Assembly: GCF_002803095.1 (NCBI RefSeq)
Contig: NZ_PGLR01000023.1
Span: 33,916-97,915 of the forward strand
Length of the DNA stretch: 64,000 nt
Direction of reading: 5' to 3'
Source: Pseudomonas sp. ZH-FAD
Lineage (GTDB): Bacteria > Pseudomonadota > Gammaproteobacteria > Pseudomonadales > Pseudomonadaceae
The translations under genes and the position numbers were made by a program. The notes under the pieces are model-generated. The model worked only from the letters and a program-made list of their open reading frames with translations, was not told the DNA's origin and ran no database searches. This document shows, piece after piece, positions 1-8,806 of this stretch; within the stretch, counting starts at the first letter, position 1; each line of letters starts with the position of its first letter.

Positions 1-898
1 CGGGGCGCGTCTTGAAACGCCGATGCGCCCACAGGTACTGCTCCGGGCAGGCACTGACCACCTGTTCGATCCACTGATTGATACGCAGGCAATCGGCCTC
101 CTCGCTCTCGCCGGGGAAACCTTCGAGCGGCGGATGGACCACCAGACGATAACCGCTGCCATCGGCCAGGCGCTGCTGGGTGAAAGGCACCACGCGCGCC
201 TTGCCCAGGCGGGCGAACTTGGTGGTGGCGGTAACCGTGGCCGCCTGAATACCGAACAGCGGCACGAAGATGCTCTGCTTGCGGCCGTAATCCTGATCCG
301 GCGCGTACCAGATCGCACGGCCGGCACGCAGCACCTTGAGCATGGCGCGAATGTCCTCGCGCTCGATGGCGCTGGCATCGAGGTTGTGGCGTTCGCGGCC
401 ACGACGCTGGATGTAGTCGAACAGCGGGTTGTCGTGCTCGCGGTACATGCCGTCGATGGTGTGCAACTGACCGAGCAGCGCGGCGCCGATCTCCAGGGTG
501 GTGAAGTGCACGGCCATGAGGATCACGCCCTGCCCCTCGGCTTGCGCCTGCTGCAGATGCTCGAGGCCTTCGACATGCGCCAGTCGCGCCAGACGCGCCT
601 TGGGCCACCACCAGCTCATGGCCATCTCGAAGAAGGCAATACCGGTGGAGGCGAAATTCTCCTTGAGCAGGCGCTCGCGCTCGGCAGCGCTCTTGTCGGG
701 GAAGCAAAGTTCCAGATTGCGCGCAGCGATCTGCCGGCGCGAGATTGCCGTGCGGTACATCAGCCAGCCCAGTGCCCGCCCCAGTTTCAGCTGCAGGCCA
801 TAAGGCAGTTGCACCACCAGCCACAGCAATCCGAAGCCCAGCCACAGCGGCCAGAAGCGCGGATGAAGAAAATAGGCGCGAAAGCGGGGGCGATCCAT
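1..898 (-). CDS. lpxL: Lipid A late acyltransferase, LpxL/HtrB family (C-terminus off the window)
   Basis: Transfers a secondary acyl chain, probably laurate, to lipid A precursors at the inner membrane. About 299 residues are visible and the family is about 310, so only the last few residues are missing. The N-terminus carries one hydrophobic segment (FWPLWLGFGLLWLVV). The catalytic H-x4-E motif appears as HFTTLE, about residues 134-139, and an YAPDQDYG block typical of the family follows. The ATG at 896-898 gives the expected N-terminus. It is divergent from minC. I remember a lauroyl acyltransferase gene beside minC in P. aeruginosa. Acyl specificity cannot be read from sequence. Confidence 0.9.
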   Translation of the reverse strand, partial: MDRPRFRAYFLHPRFWPLWLGFGLLWLVVQLPYGLQLKLGRALGWLMYRTAISRRQIAARNLELCFPDKSAAERERLLKENFASTGIAFFEMAMSWWWPKARLARLAHVEGLEHLQQAQAEGQGVILMAVHFTTLEIGAALLGQLHTIDGMYREHDNPLFDYIQRRGRERHNLDASAIEREDIRAMLKVLRAGRAIWYAPDQDYGRKQSIFVPLFGIQAATVTATTKFARLGKARVVPFTQQRLADGSGYRLVVHPPLEGFPGESEEADCLRINQWIEQVVSACPEQYLWAHRRFKTRP

Positions 899-1113
899 GA
901 GACGTTTCCGATCACTTACAAAGCCGCGCATTCTAACGCAGTTTTCCCGACCGGCTCGCTGGCATCACTGCCGCCGGAGCCGGTCACGACAGCGAATCGA
1001 CAGCCAAGCCTTGCATCTTCCCAGCCTCGCTGACGCGCGCGGCTTGCGGCATGCGGGCTATCTCGTTATAAGTCCGGCATCTTTCGACTCGCCAGAAGGC
1101 CCATCGCACCACC

Positions 1114-1842
1114 ATGAGCCAAGCCGACCTCCTCGCCCAAGACCCCGTATTCCAGCTCAAGGGCAGCATGCTCGCCATCACCGTGATGGAACTGGCGCAC
1201 AACGATCTCGAACGCCTCGACGCGCAACTCACGGAAAAAGTCGCCCAGGCCCCGGCCTTCTTCAGCAACACGCCGCTGGTGCTGGCCCTGGACAAACTGC
1301 CGGAAGGCGAAGGTGAACTGGACCTGGCCGAACTGATGGCCGTCTGCCGCCGCCATGGCCTGCGCACCCTGGCCATCCGCGCCTCGCGGGAAAGCGACGT
1401 CGCCGCTGCCGAAGCCATGGATCTGCCGGTACTGCCGCCGTCGGGTGCACGCGAACGCCTCCTCGATCCAGCGCCAAAGAAAATCGAAGAAAAACCGGCC
1501 GAACCCGAGCACAAACCCAGTCGCATCATCACCAGCCCGGTGCGCGGCGGCCAGCAGATCTATGCCCAGGGTGGCGATCTGATCGTGCTGGCACCGGTCA
1601 GCGCCGGGGCGGAACTTCTCGCCGATGGCAACATCCATGTTTACGCGCCCATGCGTGGCCGCGCCCTGGCGGGCATCAAGGGCAACACCAAGGCACGGAT
1701 TTTCTGTCAGCAAATGGGCGCCGAAATGTTGTCGATCGCCGGCCATTACAAGGTTGCCGAAGACCTGCGCCGCGACCCGCTGTGGGGCGATGCAGTGCAT
1801 GTCAGCCTGTCGGGTGACGTGTTGAACATCACCCGCCTTTAA
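1114..1842 (+). CDS. minC: Septum site-determining protein MinC
   Basis: Inhibitor of FtsZ polymerisation that, recruited by MinD, blocks division at the poles. The 242-residue length is normal. An N-terminal MinC domain (about 8-105) is followed by a charged proline-rich linker (about 120-140, rich in K, E and P). The C-terminal beta-helix domain contains the family signature VRGGQQIYAQGGDLIVL and later AGIKGN and HYK. It is first in minC-minD-minE, about 100 bp before minD. The start is supported by the conserved N-terminus; its Shine-Dalgarno is not obvious. Confidence 0.97.
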   Translation: MSQADLLAQDPVFQLKGSMLAITVMELAHNDLERLDAQLTEKVAQAPAFFSNTPLVLALDKLPEGEGELDLAELMAVCRRHGLRTLAIRASRESDVAAAEAMDLPVLPPSGARERLLDPAPKKIEEKPAEPEHKPSRIITSPVRGGQQIYAQGGDLIVLAPVSAGAELLADGNIHVYAPMRGRALAGIKGNTKARIFCQQMGAEMLSIAGHYKVAEDLRRDPLWGDAVHVSLSGDVLNITRL

Positions 1843-1943
1843 CGGATACTGCGGCCACTTTTTACGGACACAAAAAAGGCATCTGGAAGCCTCGAATGGC
1901 TGACGGATTCCCGCGTTTTATTCATTTTTTGGGGTGAATCACC

Positions 1944-2759
1944 TTGGCCAAGATCCTCGTAGTCACTTCCGGCAAAGGTGGCGTCGGTAAAACCACCACC
2001 AGCGCTGCCATCGGTACCGGCCTCGCCCTGCGCGGGCACAAGACCGTCATCGTCGACTTCGACGTCGGCCTGCGTAACCTCGACCTGATCATGGGCTGCG
2101 AACGCCGCGTGGTGTACGACTTCGTCAACGTCGTCAACGGCGAAGCGACCCTGACCCAGGCCCTGATCAAGGATAAGCGTCTCGAGAACCTCTACGTGCT
2201 GGCCGCCAGCCAGACCCGTGACAAGGACGCGCTGACCCAGGAAGGCGTCGAGAAGGTCATCACCGAGCTGTCGCAGAATTTCGAATACGTGGTCTGCGAC
2301 TCGCCAGCCGGCATCGAGAAAGGCGCGCACCTGGCGATGTACTTCGCCGACGAAGCCATTGTCGTGACCAACCCGGAAGTGTCCTCGGTACGTGACTCCG
2401 ACCGTATGCTCGGCCTGCTGGCGAGCAAATCGCGCCGCGCCGAGAAAGGCGAAGAACCGATCAAGGAGCACCTGCTGCTCACCCGTTACAACCCCGAGCG
2501 CGTCACCAAGGGCGAGATGCTTGGCGTCGAAGACGTCGAGGAAATCCTCGCCATTCGCCTGCTCGGCGTGATCCCCGAATCCCAGGCCGTGCTCAAGGCA
2601 TCCAACCAGGGTATCCCGGTCATCCTCGATGACCAGAGCGATGCCGGCCAGGCCTACAGCGACGCAGTCGATCGCCTGCTCGGCAAGGACGTGGCGCACC
2701 GCTTCCTGGATGTGAAGAAGCAGGGCTTCCTGCAGCGCCTGTTTGGAGGTCGAGAATGA
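1944..2759 (+). CDS. minD: Septum site-determining ATPase MinD (TTG start)
   Basis: Membrane-associated ParA/MinD-family ATPase that binds the membrane with ATP and recruits MinC and MinE. Of 271 residues, the deviant Walker A motif is KGGVGKTT (about 11-18). The Walker A' region is VDFDVGLRNLD and the switch II region is CDSPAGIE. The C-terminal amphipathic membrane-targeting helix is KQGFLQRLFGG. The start codon is TTG, and a purine-rich GGGGTGA lies just upstream at 1931-1937. No in-frame ATG near the family N-terminus (AKILVVTSGKGG) exists. It overlaps minE by 4 bp, indicating translational coupling. Confidence 0.98.
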   Translation: MAKILVVTSGKGGVGKTTTSAAIGTGLALRGHKTVIVDFDVGLRNLDLIMGCERRVVYDFVNVVNGEATLTQALIKDKRLENLYVLAASQTRDKDALTQEGVEKVITELSQNFEYVVCDSPAGIEKGAHLAMYFADEAIVVTNPEVSSVRDSDRMLGLLASKSRRAEKGEEPIKEHLLLTRYNPERVTKGEMLGVEDVEEILAIRLLGVIPESQAVLKASNQGIPVILDDQSDAGQAYSDAVDRLLGKDVAHRFLDVKKQGFLQRLFGGRE

Positions 2760-3010
2760 ATATTTTTGACTTCTTGCGTTCGCGCAAGAAGGAAACCACC
2801 GCATCCATCGCCAAAGAGCGCCTGCAGATCATCGTTGCCCACGAACGTGGTCAGCGCAGCCAGCCGGACTACCTGCCTGCCCTGCAGCAGGAGCTGGTGG
2901 AAGTGATCCGCAAGTACGTCAACATCGAATCGGATCAGGTCCAGGTCGCCCTGGAAAACCAGGGCAGTTGCTCGATCCTGGAGTTGAACATCACTCTACC
3001 GGACCGTTGA
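2756..3010 (+). CDS. minE: Cell division topological specificity factor MinE
   Basis: Stimulates MinD ATPase activity and drives its oscillation so that the Z ring forms at midcell. The 84-residue length is typical. The N-terminal anti-MinCD and membrane-binding segment (FDFLRSRKKETTASIAKERL) is followed by the topological domain, with QIIVAHER and a C-terminal beta strand. Its ATGA overlaps the minD stop, and a strong terminator follows directly, so this closes the min operon. Confidence 0.97.
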   Translation: MNIFDFLRSRKKETTASIAKERLQIIVAHERGQRSQPDYLPALQQELVEVIRKYVNIESDQVQVALENQGSCSILELNITLPDR

Positions 3011-3027
3011 TCGAGGCCGGTTGCGCT

Positions 3028-3056
3028 CACGGCGGCTTCGGCCGCCGTGTTCGTTT
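3028..3056 (+). terminator. Rho-independent terminator of minCDE
   Basis: A perfect 9-bp GC-rich stem (CACGGCGGC / GCCGCCGTG) is closed by a TTCG tetraloop and followed by TTCGTTTG. It lies 18 bp after the minE stop. Confidence 0.8.
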
Positions 3057-3075
3057 GTAGTCATCGATAGCCTGC

Positions 3076-3137
3076 AGGAGCGAGCTCTGCTCGCGAATAT
3101 CGGTAACCTGCATTTTTCGCGAGCAGAGCTCGCTCCT
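3076..3137. repeat. REP-like inverted pair between minE and rluA
   Basis: Two 21-bp copies of AGGAGCGAGCTCTGCTCGCGA lie in opposite orientation (3076-3096 and 3117-3137), about 20 bp apart. Each contains its own hairpin (GCGAG/CTCGC). Arrangement and sequence match dispersed REP/BIME elements common between pseudomonad genes. Confidence 0.8.
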
Positions 3138-3158
3138 ACCAGACCGTTGCGAACGCTC

Positions 3159-3794
3159 ATGCCGCTAAGCCAGATCGAAATTCTCCACCAGGACGCCGCC
3201 CTGCTGGTGATCAACAAGCCCACCCTGCTGCTGTCGGTGCCCGGCCGCGCCGATGACAACAAGGATTGCCTGGTCACCCGCCTGCAGGAAAACGGCTACC
3301 CGGAAGCGCGCATCGTCCATCGGCTGGACTGGGAAACCTCCGGCATCATCGTCCTCGCTCGCGACGCCGACAGCCACCGAGAGCTGTCCCGGCAGTTCCA
3401 CGACCGTGAAACCGAGAAGGCCTATACCGCCCTGTGCTGGGGCCAGCCGCAGGCCGACAGCGGCAGCATCGACCTGCCGCTGCGCTACGACCCGCCGACC
3501 AAACCACGTCATGTGGTCGATCACGAACTGGGCAAACATGCTCTGACCCACTGGCGCGTGCTCGAGCGCTGCGGCGACTGGTGCCGGGTCGAACTCACGC
3601 CCATCACCGGGCGCTCGCACCAGTTGCGCGTGCATATGCTGTCCATCGGCCATCCGCTGCTGGGCGACCGTCTCTACGCTCACGAACAGGCCCTGGCCGC
3701 CCATGAGCGCCTGTGCCTGCACGCCAGCATGCTCGCCCTAACCCACCCGCAAACCGGTGAGCGCATGCGTTTCGAGTGCCCCGCGCCGTTCTGA
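3159..3794 (+). CDS. rluA: Dual-specificity tRNA/23S rRNA pseudouridine synthase RluA
   Basis: Isomerises uridine to pseudouridine in 23S rRNA and in certain tRNA anticodon stem-loops (known for E. coli RluA). The protein has 211 residues, and the catalytic aspartate lies in HRLDWETSG. The RluA-type blocks VINKP, PITGRSHQLRVHM and GHPLLGD are all present. The ATG at 3159 was chosen over an upstream in-frame start because the earlier codons cross the REP pair, and because MPLSQIEILHQD matches the usual N-terminus. There is no S4 domain, as expected for the RluA subtype. Confidence 0.93.
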   Translation: MPLSQIEILHQDAALLVINKPTLLLSVPGRADDNKDCLVTRLQENGYPEARIVHRLDWETSGIIVLARDADSHRELSRQFHDRETEKAYTALCWGQPQADSGSIDLPLRYDPPTKPRHVVDHELGKHALTHWRVLERCGDWCRVELTPITGRSHQLRVHMLSIGHPLLGDRLYAHEQALAAHERLCLHASMLALTHPQTGERMRFECPAPF

Positions 3795-3809
3795 TCTGTC
3801 GCCTGCGCC

Positions 3810-3833
3810 GAGGGCAGCCCGATGCCTGCCCTC
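3810..3833 (+). terminator. Possible weak terminator hairpin after rluA
   Basis: An 8-bp perfect stem, GAGGGCAG/CTGCCCTC, with an 8-base loop lies 15 bp after the rluA stop. No T-run follows, so termination strength is doubtful. From here to 4079 I see no convincing gene. Confidence 0.35.
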
Positions 3834-4079
3834 ATCCATCTCCCGTTTCGGCACGCTCAGCCACCCGACATGGAAGGTGTGAGCATCGGTAACACTGCCT
3901 GCGCGAACCAGAAGAAAGTTGGCTTTACAGACAAGCCAGCGCTGCCAATCCTGCTATCGGGCATGGTCCTGTTGCGACCGCTTTCAGAAGGACGACCGCC
4001 CTCTGATTGCCCGGAACAGAGCCCTATGGCGTCGGCTCTGGGAAGTGCCTGACAAGGCGATGCTCAGTGGTTCATCGAC

Positions 4080-4808
4080 ATGGACGCAGGCAGTGGCATC
4101 GGGATGCTCGAAAACAATAACGAAGAACAGCTCATCCAGTTGCAGCACATTGGCAAGCACTACCGGCTTGCCGACACGGCACTGCCCGTCCTGCAGGACG
4201 TGAATCTGCTGATCGAACGCGGGGACAGCTGCGCCCTCATCGGCCGTTCCGGCTCGGGCAAGAGCACCCTGCTCAACGTGCTCGGCCTGCTCGACCTGCC
4301 CGATACCGGCAACTACCGCCTCAATGGCATCGACGTCGCCCAGGCCAACCCGGACCAGTTGGCCGCCCTGCGTAACCAGCTGATCGGTTTCGTCTTCCAG
4401 AGCTTCAACCTGCTTCCCCGCCTCAGCGCACTGGACAACGTCGCCTTGCCCCTGACCTATCGCGGCATCGCGCCCGGCCAGGCGCGCGAACAGGCGCACG
4501 CCATGCTCGCCAGGGTCGGCCTGGGCGAACGCAGTGAGCATCGCCCCGCCAGCCTGTCCGGTGGCCAGCGCCAACGCGTCGCCATCGCCCGCGCGCTGGT
4601 CGGCAAGCCTGCACTGATTCTCGCCGACGAACCGACCGGCAATCTCGATGCCAGCACAGCCCAGGAGATCATGACGTTGCTGCTCGAGCTCAACCGCGAG
4701 CAAGGCGTGACGCTGATCGTGGTCACCCATGACCCGCTGATCGCCAACCGCCTGGCGCGCCAGGTCGAGGTGCACCAGGGGCTGCTGCGCGAGGCCGGCG
4801 CAGCATGA
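4080..4808 (+). CDS. MacB/LolD-type ABC transporter ATPase
   Basis: ATP-hydrolysing subunit of a tripartite export pump. The 242 residues include Walker A GRSGSGKST (about 55-63), Q-loop FVFQSFNLLPRL, signature LSGGQRQRVAIARAL, Walker B LILADEPTGNLD and H-loop VVTHD. The QSFNLLPRLSALDNV block is characteristic of the MacB/LolD/FtsE exporter class. It starts a four-gene operon and overlaps the permease gene by 4 bp. An alternative ATG at 4104 (MLENNNEEQ) is possible; neither start has a clear Shine-Dalgarno. Substrate unknown; lipopeptide, siderophore or macrolide exporters of this class exist. Confidence 0.9.
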   Translation: MDAGSGIGMLENNNEEQLIQLQHIGKHYRLADTALPVLQDVNLLIERGDSCALIGRSGSGKSTLLNVLGLLDLPDTGNYRLNGIDVAQANPDQLAALRNQLIGFVFQSFNLLPRLSALDNVALPLTYRGIAPGQAREQAHAMLARVGLGERSEHRPASLSGGQRQRVAIARALVGKPALILADEPTGNLDASTAQEIMTLLLELNREQGVTLIVVTHDPLIANRLARQVEVHQGLLREAGAA

Positions 4809-6019
4809 GCCCGGCCATGCCGTTGAGTACCGGGCCGAGCGCCGCACAGATACTGGTCGAGGCGCTGAACAGCCTGCGCATGCTCGGTCGGCGCTCCTTG
4901 CTGGCCCTGCTGGGCATCGTCATGGGCAGTTGCTCGGTGGTGGCCCTGCTCAACATCGGCGGCAATGCCGCCGCGCAATCGATAGCGATCTTCCGCAACC
5001 TGGGCAGCGATACCCTGGTGCTGCAGCTGCCACCACAACCCACCGGGCGCGACGGCCTGCCCCTGCGTCTGAGCGTGGAAGCGCTGGGTCGACAAACCCC
5101 GGCCGTCGCCAGCCTGTCTCCGGTGATGACCTATGGCGCACCGGCGATCTTCCACGGACGGATCGGCAACGCCAACATCATCGGCGCCGACCCGGCACTG
5201 TTCGAGGCCGCGCGTCTGGATATCGCCAGCGGCCGGTCGCTGTCGGGGTTCGATCGCAAGGAAGCCTATGCGGTCATCGGCGCCTCGCTGGCACAGACCC
5301 TGAGCCTGCCGGACGATCCGCTGCAACCGGGTGATCAGTTACGCCTGCAGTCCTATCAATTCAGGGTCGTCGGCATTCTCCAGGAAGGTGCCCCCGGCAT
5401 GCTCCTGCCGTTCAATGCCAACGAAACGCTGTTCATCCCCATGGAGGGCATGACGCGCATCAATCCCGTGCCACAGATCAGCCACGTTGTGGCCCGCGCC
5501 AACAGCGCCGAAGAAGTCATCCAGGCCGGCGAGCAATTGCGCCAGGCTCTCACCCAGCGCATCGCTGGGGATGCTCCGGTTACCCTGATCTTTGCGCAGC
5601 AGATCCTCGAGGGCATGCAACAGCAGACCCGAACCTTCACCTACCTGCTGGCAGCGCTCGGCGTCGTCTCGCTGATAGGTGGTGGCGTAGGCGTGATGAA
5701 CGTGATGCTGATGAACGTCAGCGAACGCCGCCGGGAGATCGGCGTGCGCCTGGCCCTGGGCGCACGGCGCAGAGATATCCGCAACCTGTTCCTGGTCGAG
5801 GCCGTGGCCTTGACCAGCGTTGGTGCACTGCTGGGCGCCGTTCTCGGCATGCTGGGAGGCTGGGGCTATGCGCAGCTGTCTGGCTGGGCATTCTTTCTGG
5901 CTCCCGGCGCGCTACCCCTGGGCATCTGCAGTACTGTGCTGGTCGGCCTGTTCTTCGGTATGCATCCGGCCATCGCCGCCTCACGCCTGCAACCGGTAGA
6001 GGCGCTGCGCGATGAATAG
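4805..6019 (+). CDS. MacB-like ABC permease (FtsX fold, no fused ATPase)
   Basis: Inner-membrane permease of 404 residues. The first membrane segment lies at about 25-55 (LLALLGIVMGSCSVVALLNIG). A periplasmic MacB-PCD domain (about 60-270) follows, then an FtsX domain with three membrane segments containing GGVGVMNVML and the coupling-helix block SERRREIGVRLALGA. Unlike MacB proper, the ATPase is a separate protein encoded by the preceding gene. It overlaps the next gene by 8 bp. Together with the ATPase it should energise substrate passage from periplasm to the outer-membrane channel. Confidence 0.9.
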   Translation: MSPAMPLSTGPSAAQILVEALNSLRMLGRRSLLALLGIVMGSCSVVALLNIGGNAAAQSIAIFRNLGSDTLVLQLPPQPTGRDGLPLRLSVEALGRQTPAVASLSPVMTYGAPAIFHGRIGNANIIGADPALFEAARLDIASGRSLSGFDRKEAYAVIGASLAQTLSLPDDPLQPGDQLRLQSYQFRVVGILQEGAPGMLLPFNANETLFIPMEGMTRINPVPQISHVVARANSAEEVIQAGEQLRQALTQRIAGDAPVTLIFAQQILEGMQQQTRTFTYLLAALGVVSLIGGGVGVMNVMLMNVSERRREIGVRLALGARRRDIRNLFLVEAVALTSVGALLGAVLGMLGGWGYAQLSGWAFFLAPGALPLGICSTVLVGLFFGMHPAIAASRLQPVEALRDE

Positions 6020-7499
6020 GCGACTGGCGCTCGGCGCACTCCTCATCGTCACCCTCAGCGCCCCAGCACAGGCATGGCGGGAAGAACCCTTGCGCCCGTC
6101 GGCACCCAGCATGCCCAACCCGGCGCCAGCAGAACTGCTCAGCGAACAGATGGCCGACCTGTCGCTGGTCGACGCCGTGTTTCTCGGGCTGCGCAACAAC
6201 CGCTCGATCAAGAGCGCCTATCTCTGGCGCATCGCCGACAAGTTCGACCTGCGGGTATCGGAGGACGCGTTCAACCCCAAACTGTATCTCTCCAACAGCT
6301 ACCGAGCCTCGCGGGGGCATGCCGATAGCCAGCGTGCGGGTCAGTTCGGCGCCACAGCGACCTTGCTGGGAGAATACGGCACCGTGGTCAGCCTCGGCTG
6401 GAGCAAGTACCACACGCAAGCCAACCAGGCGGGCTGGCGCCGCAACGACGGCGTCGACTTCAGCATCATCCAGCCGCTGCTGCGTGGCGGCGGGCGCGAC
6501 GTCACCACCGCGCCACTGCGACTCGCGCAACTGACCGAAGAGGCCAACAGGCTCGGCCTCAAGGCTGGCATCTCGCAGACCGTCGCGGCGATCATCTTCG
6601 CTTACCGCGAGCTGCTGCGCGCCCAGGAGCAGCTGGACATCGCCAGGGCCGCCCTGCAGCGTTCGCAGGAGCTGTTGAGCGTCAACCAGGCGATGATTGA
6701 GGCTGGGCGGATGGCGGAGTTCGAGGTGGTGCAGACCGAAGCCAGCCTGGCCAGCCAGGAGCTTGGCGTCGAGGAAGCAGCCAATCTGGTCGACCGCAGC
6801 CGCCTGGAGCTGCTGCGCCTGCTCGCGCTGGACCTCTCCTCGCCAGTGCGGGCAACCGATGCCCTGCACGCTGAAGCGATCGAGATCGACCCCGGCCAGG
6901 CCATCAGCCTGGCCGAGCGACAGCAACCCGACTTTCTGCGCCAGTTGATCATGCGCCAGCAGGCGGACATCAACCTGCTGGTCGCCAAGAACCAGAGCCT
7001 CTGGGATCTGTCGCTCGAAGTCGGCGCCAATCAGGCTCGAGATCGTTACGGCTCGACTTATGGCAGCGGCGCAGATCGCAGCTGGGACAGCTATGCCGGC
7101 ATCCGGCTCGACATCCCTATCGGCGATCTGAGCAGGCGCCAGGGGGAAGTCCACGCCCGGATCAACGTCGAAGATCAGCAACTGCAGTTGGCCGATGCCC
7201 GGCAGGCTCTGATCCGCAACGTCAAGGATGTCATACGTGATGTAAGCACCCGCTGGCGCCAGTACGAAATCGCCCAGCGTGGCGTGGAACTGTCCAAGCG
7301 CAAGCTGGCGATCGAACGGGACAAGCTGGCCGCCGGGCGCTCCAGCAACTTTCAGGTGCTGAGCTTCGAAAGCGATCTGCAGAACGCCGAGAACGCTCGC
7401 CTCAACACCGTGATCGCTTACCTCAACGCGCAGACGCAGCTGGACCTGACCCTGGGCATGACGCTGGAAAGCTGGGACATCATTCTCAATGACCACTAA
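6012..7499 (+). CDS. TolC-family outer-membrane efflux channel
   Basis: Outer-membrane factor of 495 residues with a signal peptide (RLALGALLIVTLSAPAQA, cut near residue 22). Two alpha-helical OEP repeats show heptad-like stretches such as IARAALQRSQELLSVNQAMIE and a second repeat with SKRKLAIERDKLAAGRS. It lies between permease and adaptor genes and overlaps both (8 and 11 bp), so all four are co-translated. No lipobox is seen, in contrast with OprM-type channels. It should form the exit duct of this ABC pump. Confidence 0.88.
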   Translation: MNRRLALGALLIVTLSAPAQAWREEPLRPSAPSMPNPAPAELLSEQMADLSLVDAVFLGLRNNRSIKSAYLWRIADKFDLRVSEDAFNPKLYLSNSYRASRGHADSQRAGQFGATATLLGEYGTVVSLGWSKYHTQANQAGWRRNDGVDFSIIQPLLRGGGRDVTTAPLRLAQLTEEANRLGLKAGISQTVAAIIFAYRELLRAQEQLDIARAALQRSQELLSVNQAMIEAGRMAEFEVVQTEASLASQELGVEEAANLVDRSRLELLRLLALDLSSPVRATDALHAEAIEIDPGQAISLAERQQPDFLRQLIMRQQADINLLVAKNQSLWDLSLEVGANQARDRYGSTYGSGADRSWDSYAGIRLDIPIGDLSRRQGEVHARINVEDQQLQLADARQALIRNVKDVIRDVSTRWRQYEIAQRGVELSKRKLAIERDKLAAGRSSNFQVLSFESDLQNAENARLNTVIAYLNAQTQLDLTLGMTLESWDIILNDH

Positions 7500-8754
7500 G
7501 CGCAAACACTGGCGCGTACCGCGCCTGATGATCACCGGACTCGCACTGCTGGCGGGCATCGCAGCGCTGTCGTTCCAGATCCAGCCACGCGCCACTGCCG
7601 AACCGCCATCCGGGCAGTGGCTGGCCGTGCAGCCGAGCAACCTGGAGCATCGCATCGGCCTGGTCGGCCGCATCGAACCAGCGCGCACCATCAGCATCAG
7701 CGCTCCGTTTGACGGCAACGTCGCCAACAACCTCGTCGAACCCGGGCAACGGGTCGTCAAGGGCGAACGTTTGCTCAGCATGGATGCCAGCGAGCTGGAG
7801 GTGCAGGTACGTGATGCCCTCTCCACGCTGCTCAAGGCCCGTCGTACGGTGCGCGAACTTCAGGACTGGGAGGCGGGACAGGAGGTAAGCCGGGCACGGC
7901 GCGCCTTGCGCAGCGTGCAGATGGGCCTGGACGGCAACGAACAGAAACTCAAGGACACACGCTCCCTGCATGAGCGAGGCATCGTTGCCCGCAACGAACT
8001 GGAAGAGCTGGAACGACAGACGCAGCTGCAGCGCCTCGACCTGCAGGCCGCGGAGGCGGAGCTGCAAGCCGTGCTCGAACGCGGCCGCGGCGAGTACCGG
8101 CAGATCGCCGAGATGGAGCTGGCCAATGCCGAGGTCAAGCACGCGGCCCTGAGCCGACAGTTGGCCTCAGGAGATATCCTCGCGCCGTTCTCCGGCATAG
8201 TCGTGCAGGCCCCCGGCATAAGCGCCGAAGAGGCAGCTAAAGGCCCGGTGCAGACAGGCAGCCGAGTCAGCCAGGGCCAGCCCCTGTTCGGCCTCGCCAG
8301 TATCGAGGGGCTGCGCGTCATTGCCCGAGTCGCAGAACTGGACGTCAACCAGTTGAAAGAAGGCCAGCCGGTCGACGTTACCGGCGACGGTTTCGATGGC
8401 CAGCACCTGCAAGGCAAGGTCATGGTGGTGGGCGGCCAGGCCCTCGGCGGTAGCGTGCCCGGCGGCAGCTCCCAATTCGAAGTCGTGGTGAGCATCCCGG
8501 AACTGGATGAAGCGCAGATGCGCCAGGTCAGGCTGGGCATGAGCGCCAAGCTGAGCATCCTCACCTATCACAATCCCGACGCGCTCGTGGTGCCCAGCGC
8601 CGCAATGCGTCGAGCCGGAGACAAGTGGCTGCTCGACTACCGCAGCGCCCCCGAGCATCCCGTCAGCGTGGTCGAAGTCGAGGCCGGACGCTCGATGCCT
8701 GATGGGCTGGAAGTCTTCGGGCTCGAGCCCGGTTACGTACGAGTCCCAAACTGA
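7489..8754 (+). CDS. Periplasmic adaptor (HlyD/MacA-type membrane fusion protein)
   Basis: Links the MacB-like permease to the TolC-like channel. The 421 residues comprise an N-terminal membrane anchor (about 10-30, LMITGLALLAGIAALSF) and a lipoyl half-motif around GRIEPARTISISAPFDGNVANN. A long coiled-coil hairpin (about 105-220, rich in E, L, R and Q) follows. The second lipoyl half (ILAPFSGIVVQ) and a beta-barrel domain come next. It ends the operon and a hairpin follows. The tight overlaps imply one tripartite machine built from ATPase, permease, channel and adaptor. Confidence 0.88.
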   Translation: MTTKRKHWRVPRLMITGLALLAGIAALSFQIQPRATAEPPSGQWLAVQPSNLEHRIGLVGRIEPARTISISAPFDGNVANNLVEPGQRVVKGERLLSMDASELEVQVRDALSTLLKARRTVRELQDWEAGQEVSRARRALRSVQMGLDGNEQKLKDTRSLHERGIVARNELEELERQTQLQRLDLQAAEAELQAVLERGRGEYRQIAEMELANAEVKHAALSRQLASGDILAPFSGIVVQAPGISAEEAAKGPVQTGSRVSQGQPLFGLASIEGLRVIARVAELDVNQLKEGQPVDVTGDGFDGQHLQGKVMVVGGQALGGSVPGGSSQFEVVVSIPELDEAQMRQVRLGMSAKLSILTYHNPDALVVPSAAMRRAGDKWLLDYRSAPEHPVSVVEVEAGRSMPDGLEVFGLEPGYVRVPN

Positions 8755-8755
8755 G

Positions 8756-8806
8756 CACACCGCCCCCATCCATTGGTATGGATCGGCGACAGGCGGTGTG
8801 TAGCTT
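8756..8806 (+). terminator. Hairpin after the ABC efflux operon
   Basis: CACACCGCC (8756-8764) pairs perfectly with GGCGGTGTG (8792-8800), and an inner CCATCC...GGTATGG can extend the fold. Only a loosely T-rich stretch (TAGCTTCTTC) follows, so this is a plausible but weak terminator. Confidence 0.45.

Noticed and set aside
23..1033. A 336-residue plus-strand reading frame over the acyltransferase gene
   Set aside because: It is the antisense shadow of lpxL, which has clear family motifs; high GC gives many long antisense frames here.
3021..3158. An N-terminal extension of rluA beginning upstream of the REP pair
   Set aside because: The extra codons run through the inverted repeat and minE terminator region; the ATG at 3159 gives the standard RluA N-terminus.
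3822..4052. Small reading frame between rluA and the ABC operon
   Set aside because: No ribosome-binding site, odd composition and overlap with a possible terminator hairpin.
5718..7835. A 705-residue minus-strand reading frame across the channel and adaptor genes
   Set aside because: No family motifs, and it covers parts of three genuine overlapping plus-strand genes; antisense artefact.
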